Below, one piece after another: positions 36,386-45,719 of a stretch of DNA of 64,000 nt; positions within the stretch are counted from its first letter, which is position 1; every line of letters starts with the position of its first letter. The position numbers and the translations under genes are program-made. Source of the stretch: Capillidium heterosporum (lineage: Eukaryota; Entomophthoromycota; Entomophthoromycetes; Entomophthorales; Capillidiaceae); NCBI GenBank assembly GCA_016630905.1, contig WBMQ01000006.1, positions 248,001 to 312,000 of the forward strand, in the 5' to 3' direction. The notes beneath the pieces are model-generated. The model did no database searches and was not told the origin of the DNA. It saw only the letters and a list, made by a program, of their open reading frames with translations.

Positions 36386-36960
36386 GCATACCTAAAATTT
36401 ACAATTTACTGATTTGGTTTTCTAGCTCACTGTATCCTATATTATATTATGTATAATCTGTCTATCCGACTCCATAGTTCATAACTTTTGTGTACTTTTT
36501 AGCACTAACACTTTCACAACATCGTTTTAAGTCGACCTTGACAACGATAGCAACCTATTAACAGTGAGACTAGCTTTAGTCTCCAATTTCGATGAAAACT
36601 TTCCATTGCATAGCCTTCCTCCTCGATCCTACACTCTACCTAGTTCTAGAATAATCCTTTAAATCAATCAAGGCGTACTATATTTACCTTACTACTAGAA
36701 ATTCCCAACCAGAAAACAGTAATTTTTTACTACTGAACCTTTTCTAAATATTTTAGTCGAATTGGAGTCCAACACTAGCACTAAAGATGAGTTACTAAAC
36801 TCACATATTTCCATGGCTGAAGTCGTCAATGAAACTAAAAATTATTAGATTTACAGTAAAATCTTCGAACTATATCTGTGCAATTGTATATGCTTAACAT
36901 TGGTGTTTAAAAATAAAAGCATTAACATCACCATTACATATACTAAAATTTATTGACCTA
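36386..36960. other. Intergenic before the trypsin 3' end
   Basis: No gene recognised. Confidence 0.4.
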
Positions 36961-37776
36961 CTAGTTAAGGTTGGCTTTAATCCAAGCTGAGAGAGCTGAG
37001 ACTCTGGAGTAGATACCGGGGAGACCTTTTTGAGCGCAACCGAAACCCCAGGAGACGATACCAGCAAGTACAGGCTTTTCATCCTTGATGACAAACAATG
37101 GGCCTCCTGAATCACCTTGACAGGAGTCCTTACTACCTTCAGGATATCCAGCGCAAATCTGGTTCTCGATGGTGACGATTCCTCTTTTAGGAGCGTTAGC
37201 ATAAGCCTTGACGCAAGTGGCATTGTTATAATTAGGAACTTTGACTTCGAGTAAGACGTTGGAACCGTTACCGCCAAATGAGGTATCTCCCCAACCTGCA
37301 GTCAAGAACAAGGTGCCACTAGCACCACCAATGGTACCGTCGTCGAGGATTAGACCGGTGGGAGTAGTGTCACTATTGTTGATCTTCCAAATGGCCACGT
37401 CATTAATGTGCTTTGAGTTATCGTACTTGGGATGTGGGATACGATCCAAAACCTTGAAACGTTTACCGTTTTCTTCAGCATCTGATTTGGAAAGATCATG
37501 ACGGTGAACCAACACTTCGAACTGAGACTTGTCGCCAGTGGTACAGTGAGCTGCAGTGATGACTGTGTTCCCATTGTACAGACTACCACCGCAGTAAGGA
37601 TCTCCGTCCTTGAAGATGGAAACTAACCACTTGTACTTGAAGGCTGGACTAACCTCATAGCCACCAACGATTCTAGATGGGGGGCCAGGCAGATCCTTGT
37701 CGTTTGTAGCTAGGGATGCGGTAGAAGCCGAGGCTGCTAGTAGGGCGCCAAAGGTGATGTATTGAGCAGATTTCAT
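36961..37776 (-). CDS. Secreted trypsin-like serine protease (S1A)
   Basis: Intronless 271-aa preproenzyme. The ATG at 37776 is chosen over the longer open frame because a TATATAAAC lies 40-50 nt upstream and a signal peptide starts there. Residues 1-21 form the signal peptide and about 22-35 a short propeptide. Cleavage before I36-V-G-G would activate the enzyme. The catalytic triad is visible: His77 in T-A-A-H-C, Asp126 in N-D-V-A-I and Ser223 in G-D-S-G-G-P. Asp217 occupies the S1-pocket position (chymotrypsin 189), so cleavage after Lys/Arg is expected. Cysteines are in chymotrypsin-fold places. Secreted trypsins are sparse in most fungi but numerous in insect-associated Entomophthoromycotina, where they degrade host or environmental protein. 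It is GC-richer than its surroundings. Confidence 0.95.
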   Translation of the reverse strand: MKSAQYITFGALLAASASTASLATNDKDLPGPPSRIVGGYEVSPAFKYKWLVSIFKDGDPYCGGSLYNGNTVITAAHCTTGDKSQFEVLVHRHDLSKSDAEENGKRFKVLDRIPHPKYDNSKHINDVAIWKINNSDTTPTGLILDDGTIGGASGTLFLTAGWGDTSFGGNGSNVLLEVKVPNYNNATCVKAYANAPKRGIVTIENQICAGYPEGSKDSCQGDSGGPLFVIKDEKPVLAGIVSWGFGCAQKGLPGIYSRVSALSAWIKANLN

Positions 37777-37817
37777 TTCGATTTTGACTATACTCTTTTG
37801 TAAAGTTTTTTCAGTGT

Positions 37818-37826
37818 TTATATACC
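37818..37826 (-). promoter_or_regulatory. TATA box of the trypsin gene
   Basis: TATATAAAC read on the minus strand, about 42 nt before the ATG at 37776. Its position supports the shorter start. Confidence 0.45.
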
Positions 37827-38865
37827 TTTCAAAGTCTAGCAATTTGAAATATCGGACTCTGCTTTGGTATCCTTAATGCCGAACCCTCTAGAAATTCATT
37901 AGTGATATCAATCGGTTGCGTATTAAAAATAAAAGAAACGCAATAACATATTTTCATGTGATCGAATAATGGCTGACTGTTCACACTTATATATATAGCT
38001 TATTATGACTATATACTATATACATATGCGATGCCTATCCGATATGAATCATAAATAAAATATGGCCCATGTTCTTATATCTATCATTCTCTGTTTAAAG
38101 AGGAAAGTGAAATTTGGAATAGGTTCGAACTAGAGTAGCTCACGACCTTAGTATCAGCTTTCGACTGCTACTCAATGAACCATTGATCATATGGTTGAAT
38201 CATGCCCCATGATGGAAGCAAATTTTCCTACAAAACTTCCACAAACTTAAAATGGATAAATAACCTATTCTCTATCATTATTGAGTATTGTTTTATTTAA
38301 TATTTAGAATAGTAGTGCTGGTATTATAGGGATTCTGTATAAGTGATTCAAGGCTGCTCTAGCAAATAGGAGTGTCCAGAATAGCATCCTTTTCTTGTAC
38401 CCTATTTCTATTCCACCAAAACAATATTAAAGCCCTCTTCGTTTTAGCTATACAGAACAATAAAATATATATATCGCAAACTGTAAATTAAATTTAATTA
38501 AAGTTATTAGCATCCATATATATATAAGGTGACTAGATTTTTGCTAATATTACTTGCATAGTTAAAACTTAATTTGTTGATTCTAACGTTTATACTAAGG
38601 TAAACTATATGTGCTCTTTAACTAATAGATATCAATCGGATTCAAACTATTAATTTTTCAGTTCTTCGTCTATGTATGTATAAGTACGTATGTTGTATAG
38701 ATGTACTTTTAAAGGTTTACTGAACCTCATCTTTGAACCAATTTAGTTTAATACAATTGATCGCTCTTTTATGTTAATAAACAATCTATATATTCAATCT
38801 TTCATTATATACAATATATTTCAAACCATAAAATTATAAATTCATGTTTATTCAAGAAAAAATAT
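37827..38865. other. AT-rich intergenic
   Basis: No gene. It contains TA-rich runs (near 38465 and 38515) between the trypsin gene and transposon remnant 2. Confidence 0.45.
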
Positions 38866-40358
38866 TTATTTGGGATAACATTGTGCTGTATGGCCTAATT
38901 GGGTACAAGTATTGCAATATAAGCCTTCCTCTTCCTTCTTTTGTACAACAAGTTCATAAGTAAGTGGAATTTGTTCAGTTGCATTCTCTGATTGCCGCTC
39001 TCTTGGAGCTGTAAGGGGCTCAAAGATTCCATTAAAGTACTTTGAGTCGAGTGCTTTGAGACGATCTATATGTGCTTTTAAATCTCTAAACAATTGAATG
39101 CTTGAATAGTCCTTTAAGTTTGGAGGAGCTTTGTTAAGCCAGTTTACTACCTTATATAATCAGTTAAAGTTGGTTTTAAAATTGACTTCTGAGCTATCTT
39201 TGAATATACTCATCCAACGTACATGAATATTCTCAGACTTGATCAGAAGCTTACCGCATTTCAGTCTGACAGCCATGATATACTTGCAAGGAAGACTATT
39301 CCGTTCATCGAAACAGCAAGTACAATATTCCTTAGCTGAGTTCAACGTTACAAAACTAATTGCCTCCTTGTCGAATTTATTCTTGACATAAAGCTCATCT
39401 GGGGTTAGTAGATTCCATTTTACCTCATAGTTGAGCTTAGCGGCCATAAGATGGTCTTGAAGAATCATCAAAATCTCCTTCGAAACAATACTCTTTACTG
39501 CATGCCAAAAACAGTAGGTGGCTCAAGAATCGTGTAGTTAAAGCTGAGATTATCGTAGTTTTGGTGCTCCCAGATCCTTGCAACAACAGAATTACAGTTC
39601 TTGATGAGCTGACCAATTGAAATTTTCTTCTTATGGGCTTCACTAATATTGTGCTTGAGTTGAGCATTCATGCTTTCAGCAGTACTTGAAACATTATAGG
39701 AATAGGCTGAAGGTTTTCTTGGTAAAGGACTATAACGAACTGTTCATTTTTAAATATTGCCTGGAATCGCTTGATTGATTTGCAGGTGGATAAACAATTG
39801 AAGAAAGTAAGCCTTTTTATCCTTATACTCTTTAACATCAGAGACATAAACCAACTTCTCATAAACTGGTTAAGCAAGGTTGTGTTACAATTCTTAGCAA
39901 GAATAGCTTCAACCTTAGTTTTCTTATTGTCAAACCTGTAACAACCCTGGTCGTCACAATCCCGATTATTAGGTCATAGACCTATTCTTTTCTTAGATTC
40001 CCTCCTCTTGCTATTTCTTACTAATTTTCAAATTCTTTTTTTGTTCTCCAATTCATAACTATCCTTAGTTACGAATCCACCTCACATATCAATTATTTCG
40101 ATTACCTTGATTATCTTCTTAAACTTGGCTATAACCTAGGAAACTTCAATAATTAGTAGCATACTAGCTGATCCACATCTTCCAACAATGGAAAACACAC
40201 CAGTAGTAGTTAATAGAATTACTGGTCCTTTTGGATAAACTTGGTAAACACTCAATTAATCTATAGAGTAGTGGATTGCCGAAGGGGAACCCAATTCCGC
40301 TAACATCACTACAACCAAGGTACCAAAAGGGATATTTAAACTCCTTGATGACTACCAA
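38866..40358 (-). mobile_element. MULE-like transposon remnant 2 with zinc knuckle
   Basis: Second decayed MULE-like element, on the opposite strand to remnant 1. Reading leftwards, 40358-40164 has a G-I-G-F-P-F-G-N-P-L-L segment that may belong to the transposase core. It is followed by broken frames around 39880-39440, then 39471-39160 with a SWIM-like C-T-C...L-P-C-K-Y-I-M-A-V. Last comes 39093-38866, ending in a zinc knuckle C-x2-C-x4-H-x4-C (C-N-T-C-T-Q-L-G-H-T-A-Q-C). Again the last SWIM His is Tyr, as in remnant 1. Several frameshifts separate the parts. Too diverged from remnant 1 to be a recent copy. Ends are not defined by visible inverted repeats. Confidence 0.65.
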
Positions 40359-40385
40359 AAGCCATCATCTTGACAACGTTCCACC

Positions 40386-41034
40386 TCGCTATTTTTAATA
40401 GCTGTTACTCACCCCCTGTCCCTAGCCATAGCTGTTCCCAGCAGCCTGATCTCATCCTTCGTCCCTAAATAAATTTATCCTTTACCTGTACTTTTATTTT
40501 CAGCATAGTACTACTATGTGGTCTAGTCTCCCTGTCCTTTCAGCCTCCTACTACCCTTTGACGATCCTCGCTACCCTCAGATCTCACCTTCTTTGGGCAA
40601 TTAATGTTACTAACACTGTCTACCCCTTTGAACCAACGTTGACCTATCAACCGACCCCTACTTTTGACCCTAACACTGTGGCACCAGTGGTTGCACAATA
40701 ACCACCTAGCCGGCCCCCTTTAGTTCAGCACCACTCCACTTCCAAGTCCCAGCCCGTCTCTTCGGTCCCCTCCTGGAACTGGGACTTGACTACCATTGTA
40801 TGGGCGCTCCTTATGGTGTACTTCCTTCACCTGGCTGTCCGGCCTGCCATCTGGAGAATTCAAGCCTTTGTCACCAATGCAGTGGTGGGCCTTAGTTCCG
40901 CTTTCCTAACCTACCACTTCATGAGTTCCCAATATGATGCCATCATTGACTGGATCCAGCGATACCTCCCTGGACCTTACACACTGTATTATTCTATAAA
41001 CTACACATTAGTTTATATACAAAATAGTTAGTAT
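40386..41034 (+). CDS. GC-rich membrane-protein ORF with one internal stop, origin unknown
   Basis: From ATG 40516 a single frame runs to 41031, broken only by a TAA at 40699-40701; the downstream part (from about 40786) is in the same frame. Together they would give about 171 residues. The first part is Pro/Thr-rich with a hydrophobic start. The second has two or three membrane-like helices (T-T-I-V-W-A-L-L-M-V-Y-F, A-V-V-G-L-S-S-A-F-L) with Arg and Trp between them. A stretch just upstream (40440-40505) has a TTTTCAG that could be a splice acceptor, so a 5' exon may exist. Base composition is much richer in C and G than the neighbours, suggesting foreign origin. I do not recognise the family; a transposon- or virus-derived fragment is possible. 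Confidence 0.35.
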
Positions 41035-41158
41035 ACTATTTTACAGTTTCTTTACAACTAATAAGTTATATAGTTCAATATTACTATACCATACTAACTG
41101 TACAATTACTTTGAAAATACATAATTATTAAATGGTTTATTATTTAACTATACTAACT
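41026..41158. repeat. Short inverted-repeat unit
   Basis: AGTTAGTATA at 41026-41035 and TATACTAACT at 41149-41158 are inverted repeats flanking about 113 nt of AT-rich DNA, with a further CATACTAACTG inside near 41091. It may be a small non-autonomous element or a junction scar next to the duplicated SDR block that starts at 41211. Confidence 0.3.
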
Positions 41159-41253
41159 GTTCATTTTATAGATGACGGAGCATTTAGTTGGAAAATGTGA
41201 CTTTATTCTATTTAAATAAGCGACACTGACGTATCTAAACTTTGGATTCGAGT

Positions 41254-41269
41254 CGGAGTTATCTTGCCG
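41254..41269. promoter_or_regulatory. CGG-N10-CCG element, SDR copy I
   Basis: Same element and spacer as copy D, 129 nt before the ATG. It was carried along in the duplication that made copy I. Confidence 0.5.
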
Positions 41270-41318
41270 GTTTCAATACATTATTAATGCCTCAAGAAAA
41301 GCTTTCATTTCCAACAGG

Positions 41319-41326
41319 TATAAATA
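41319..41326 (+). promoter_or_regulatory. TATA box of SDR copy I
   Basis: TATAAATA 64 nt before the ATG at 41383, identical in position to copy D. Confidence 0.5.
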
Positions 41327-41382
41327 GCTGCAGGTTGATTCCAAAATGTTCAAGTTTAAAAAAATACAAGACCAATTTCAAA

Positions 41383-42476
41383 ATGTCCATCAAGAAAATA
41401 TTCGTAGTAACCGGTGCCGTAAGTTTTCATTTGCTATTGCATCTATCTAAGCATACGTATAGAACAAGGGAATCGGCAAATCCATAGTCAAGCAACTGGT
41501 CTTGAACGCCTCCAAATACAAAACCAACAACTTCATCGTCTACGCCACTTCAAGAAAGCTAGAGCTGGGTGTTGCTGTGATTGAAGAGTTCAATAAGCTC
41601 TACAAATCGGAATTGGAGGAGAACAGCATAGAGCTCAAGGCATTTAAGCTCGATATCTCAAACTACAACAACGTGAACGAGTTCAAAGAATACTTGGTCA
41701 AGAATTATCAAAGTAAGTTTTTATCTAAAGAAACGCATTTACCAAACCAAATTTCAATAGCCATTGATGTCCTCATCAACAACGCCGGTGTAGGTATGTT
41801 TCACTAATATTGTAATTTTATTTTAACATTCACTTTTAAAAGATTTACCCGATGTCGACTTCACAAACAAGATCCCACCCACATTACAGATCAACTATTT
41901 TGACACCTTGAACATGATCGAGACTTTCCTCCCCATTATCAAATCAAAGGGTAGGATGGTAACTGTTTCCTCCAGCCTAGGCAGCCTGAACAATTTACCA
42001 CCAGCTGCTGTCCCTAAGTTCTTGAACACTGAATTGACGATTGAGAAAGTAAACCAACTCATGGAGAACTACATCCAAAGTGCTCGCACCAACACCTTGA
42101 AGGAGAATTTGTGGCCCGAAATGTGTACTTTAAACTTTATAATTTTGTAGGTACTAATGTCATTTTAGCCGCATTCTACCCGGTCTATACAGTTTCCAAG
42201 ATCCACATAACCGCCGTCAACTACGCTTTACAACTTGTCATTGATCCTAATGACAAATTTATCGCCGCTTGTTGTCCTGGGTACTGTGCTACCGACATTA
42301 ATAATAATACGGGACCCAGATCGGCCGATGAAGGTGCTTTAACTCCCGTTCATTTAGCTTTAGAAGATCTAGATGTCTTGAATAATGCTACCACTAAGGA
42401 GGAGAAGCTGCAAGGTAAGGGCATCTTCTGGCAGGATATGATCCTCAAGCCTTGGTATCCTGAACCCACTGAATAA
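41383..42476 (+). CDS. Short-chain dehydrogenase, SDR copy I (mosaic)
   Basis: Exons 41383-41418, 41463-41712, 41761-41793, 41843-42124 and 42169-42476 give 302 aa with all SDR motifs (TGANKGIG, I-N-N-A-G, T-V-S-S, Y207-T-V-S-K211). From 41211 (promoter) through most of exon 4 the DNA is nearly identical to copy D (22514-23427). Intron 4 and the first half of exon 5 resemble pseudogene G. From about 42320 to 42728 it is almost identical to copy H (31494-31903), including about 250 nt past the stop. It is therefore a recombinant or gene-conversion product that kept an open frame. In T-V-S-S-G the Gly is Ser here (S-S-S-L-G). Likely a working carbonyl reductase. Confidence 0.92.
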
Positions 42477-42730
42477 ACTATTGTCTGCACCTTATTTTTA
42501 TAGTTTTATATCTGAATACAGCCTATTTATGATGATTTTATCGGACATGGTTCTTAGACTGACAGCATATTTTACTTTTTGGTATAAGTACGTCACTTGC
42601 ATGTAAGTCTTCCACTCACTTTTATTCTATATTTTCTATTATATATCTGTTGGATGTAAGTTTAGAGTAAATCGAAATGAACTTCAAATAACTTACCAGA
42701 TTTTTGTAATGTAATAGAATTTGATTAAAT

Positions 42731-43546
42731 TGGAGCACTGTATAGACTTTTATTGGTTCTAACTCATCAAATATTTAAATAATTGGATCGAGTATATACA
42801 TTTCTAACTCAATTAAAATGAGAGTTAGAGAAGTTGATTTGCAGCCAACATTATTTGAATCCCCTGTAAATGCTATAAATTCACTATATTAAACTATACA
42901 TATAATTATTTTTTCAAGATATTCAGTCATCTCTATTTAATTCATTCACTTGAATCAATTGAGATCCTAACTACACTCTATTTTGCAGTTGTTCAACTTA
43001 TGCATTTATTTTGTAATATGAACTTTGCCTTTTTGGAATGGATTTATAAGCTCCACAGTCCAGGTTTCAAATCTAATAGTTTCAGCCCATAGACATCAAA
43101 ATGAAAATACTATATGTTAATGACCCTTATCGAATATCCAGTTTTATAATGGTATCGGCTTTGTCTTGAATGGTTTTGAACTGTGAGAATTGGCTTTGAG
43201 CAACGAAATGCTTTTTCTTGTGATCAGTTCGCTAAAACAAAACACTTAGCCTTCCACTCTAATGTTAAAATTAACTACGACATATTTCTAATTTTCAGAA
43301 TTTCGCTTGCTCTATTTACTTTAACAAGTTAATTTAGAGAAAGCTTTGATACTTGATATAGGCCAAAGCTGTATTGGTCTTATATTGCCAAATCAGCTTT
43401 GGAAAATGTGCTGAAATTTTCGGAGCAAATTAGGTGCGGTTTGTTGACAGAATTTACATTTTTGGGATTCTAGCAATTTGTGTTAAATCGAACCAACATA
43501 ATTTTGCAAAAAGGGATGGTGACGTGTGGCAACTTTTACAAATAGT
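42731..43546. other. Spacer between SDR copies I and J
   Basis: The duplicated 3' flank ends at about 42728. The rest is AT-rich with no gene. A GACGTG at 43521 precedes the promoter element of copy J. Confidence 0.45.
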
Positions 43547-43562
43547 CGGATTTATCTTGCCG
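43547..43562. promoter_or_regulatory. CGG-N10-CCG element, SDR copy J
   Basis: CGG 43547-43549, spacer ATTTATCTTG, CCG 43560-43562, 126 nt before the ATG. The spacer shares TTATCTTG with copy D although the surrounding promoters have diverged, which argues for selection. Confidence 0.55.
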
Positions 43563-43672
43563 ATACCAACACATCTTTGTATTGCCAAGATAAAACTTAA
43601 TTTTCGACAAGTATATAAACTTACAGGCTATCTCTGAAGCGTCAGGTTTAAAGAAATATAAAGAAATATAAT

Positions 43673-44781
43673 ATGTCTGACAAGAGAGTATTCATCGTAA
43701 CTGGCTCAGTAAGTTTTATTATATTATAGCAGTTGTTTATTAGAAGTATAGAATAAGGGAATAGGCAAGTCCATAGTCAAGCAACTTATACTGAGCGCCA
43801 ACAAGTACAAGGCCAATAATTTTATAATCTACGTCACCTCAAGGAAGTTCGATTTGGGAATTGCAGTAGTCGAGGAGTTCAAAAAGCTATACAAAGCAGA
43901 GTTGGAGGCAAGCAGTATTGAACTTAAGGCCATCAAGCTCGATATCTCAGACTATGCTAACGTCGATGAATTTAAAGAGTACTTGATCAAGCACTATCAA
44001 AGTAAGAGAATTCATTTATATATGAAGAGGTTTATCTAATTTTTTATTTCATATAATAGCCATTGACGTCCTCATCAACAACGCCGGTGTAGGTAACTTT
44101 ATAATTCATATTTTGAGGCTTCTTCTGATCTTTGTTTCAACTTAGCTTTACCCGATGATGACTTCACTAAGGTTCCCCAGACCATTCAGATCAATTACTA
44201 CGATACCTTACATATGATTGAGACCTTTTTACCGATTATTAAGCATCGAGGTAGGATGATCACCGTATCCTCGGGATTAGGTAGCTTGAGTCGCTTACCT
44301 CCAGCTGCCATTCCCAAGTTTTTAGATCCGGGATTGACTATTGCCAAGGTTAACCAACTTATGGAGAACTATTTAGAATGTGCGCGTACCAACACTTTGA
44401 AGGAGAACTTGTGGCCTGAACTTTGTAAGATCTGCTTTACAAAAATCTTTATTAACTTTTCACTTTTTAGCATCTTACTACCCCATCTATTCAATTTCCA
44501 AGATGCATATTACAGCTATTAACTACGCTTTACAGCTTCAAATTGATCCCAGTGAAAAACTTGTTTTGGCATGTTGCCCCGGTTTCTGTGGTACCGATCT
44601 CAACAATAATATGGGACCGAGATCCCCAGATGAAGGTGCCTTGACTCCCGTGCTACTGGCTTTAGAGGATTTGGATGTATTGAACAATGCTACCACTAAG
44701 GAAGAGAAGCTGCAAGGAAAAGGCTGTTTCTGGCGGGATATGGAACCAAAACCTTGGACTATGGATGTCTCTGGTAAATAA
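43673..44781 (+). CDS. Short-chain dehydrogenase, SDR copy J
   Basis: Exons 43673-43708, 43752-44001, 44060-44092, 44146-44424 and 44471-44781 give 302 aa; introns are 43-58 nt. Motifs: T-G-S-N-K-G-I-G, I-N-N-A-G, T-V-S-S-G and Y-S-I-S-K. Exon 4 is one codon shorter (F-T-K-V-P) and exon 5 one codon longer than in D, H and I, so total length is the same. The C-terminal region has C-C-P-G-F-C-G-T-D-L and D-E-G-A-L-T-P. A TATATAAAC lies about 60 nt upstream. It is the most diverged member of the D/H/I/J subgroup and the last of the array. Probably a cytosolic carbonyl reductase. Confidence 0.92.
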
Positions 44782-45372
44782 ATTTGCTATATATCGCAAT
44801 TTATTAAGTTTCGTAATGCTTTATATTTTGAATATATATTATAAAGGCAATTATAAATGATAGTGCTAATAAGCTGGTAAAATGCTACCTTGCATACCTT
44901 TATGCAGGTAATAAATATGCTTTAAGATACGGTAAAGGTATCTAACAAAAGGATTACTGTTCAAATATAGTAAAACATAGCTGCATTTTCTTCTAATCCG
45001 ATAGCTCTTTAGCTATTATATATACATTTAGTTTTAGTTTCAACTTCTTATTCGGAGTCAAATCCTTGAAATTTGAATATTGTTTTTCCGAAAGTTATAA
45101 TATAAAAAGATATTAATAATTAAATAAAAAGAGTATATATATAATATGCAATTTCCCATTCAACTTTTTATTTTAGCCTTGTTTATTAAAACATATAGTG
45201 GCTTTTAACTTGATCTCCAGCTTGTAAATTGTCAATTCAAACACCAAAGATTTGCTAACTTGATAAAAGTTGCATCGATTCTATCCAATAATCTTTGTAC
45301 AAATTATTTGAACCCACAACTTTATTAAAAACTTGAACCAAAACTCCGTATCTATAAAAGGGATAGCAGTTT
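44782..45372. other. 3' flank of the SDR array
   Basis: AT-rich, no gene. It leads into the repeat region. Confidence 0.45.
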
Positions 45373-45624
45373 GATTCCAAGAAAATTACGACTGTACTTT
45401 ACAGGATCACATGTTTAGTACTTATCGTGACAATGTACACCAACATTGGAACCTAATAAAAGTTGGTTGATGATTGGAAGCACGGGTCCTCAAAAGGGAA
45501 GCGTAGGTAGGCTGCAGGTTCAACTTTTGTTGATGCAGTCTACCTAATTGATGAACTGGTCGGCTTTTATTCCAAGAGCTAGACCTGGGATCCGTGCAAT
45601 CTGACAGCTTTATTTCAATAAAAA
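45373..45624 (+). repeat. 252-bp dispersed repeat, copy 1
   Basis: Identical as far as I can read, base for base, to 52625-52876. It has no open frame and ends with AATAAAAA, like a short retroposon tail. Parts of it (the ACCTAATTGATGAAC...GTCGG core) recur in diverged form in the degenerate units that follow, so it is one member of a local family that has recently been copied. Confidence 0.8.
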
Positions 45625-45719
45625 TATTTTATCTGAATAGTTTTGCATACCAATTGAGTTAACTACTTTTAGTCGTGTTTGGAACATCAGTACTCCTAGA
45701 CTCTAGTACATATTTGGCA

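Noticed and set aside
37241-37589. Frames overlapping the trypsin gene on both strands
   Set aside because: Shadows of the 271-aa trypsin, which has complete catalytic motifs.
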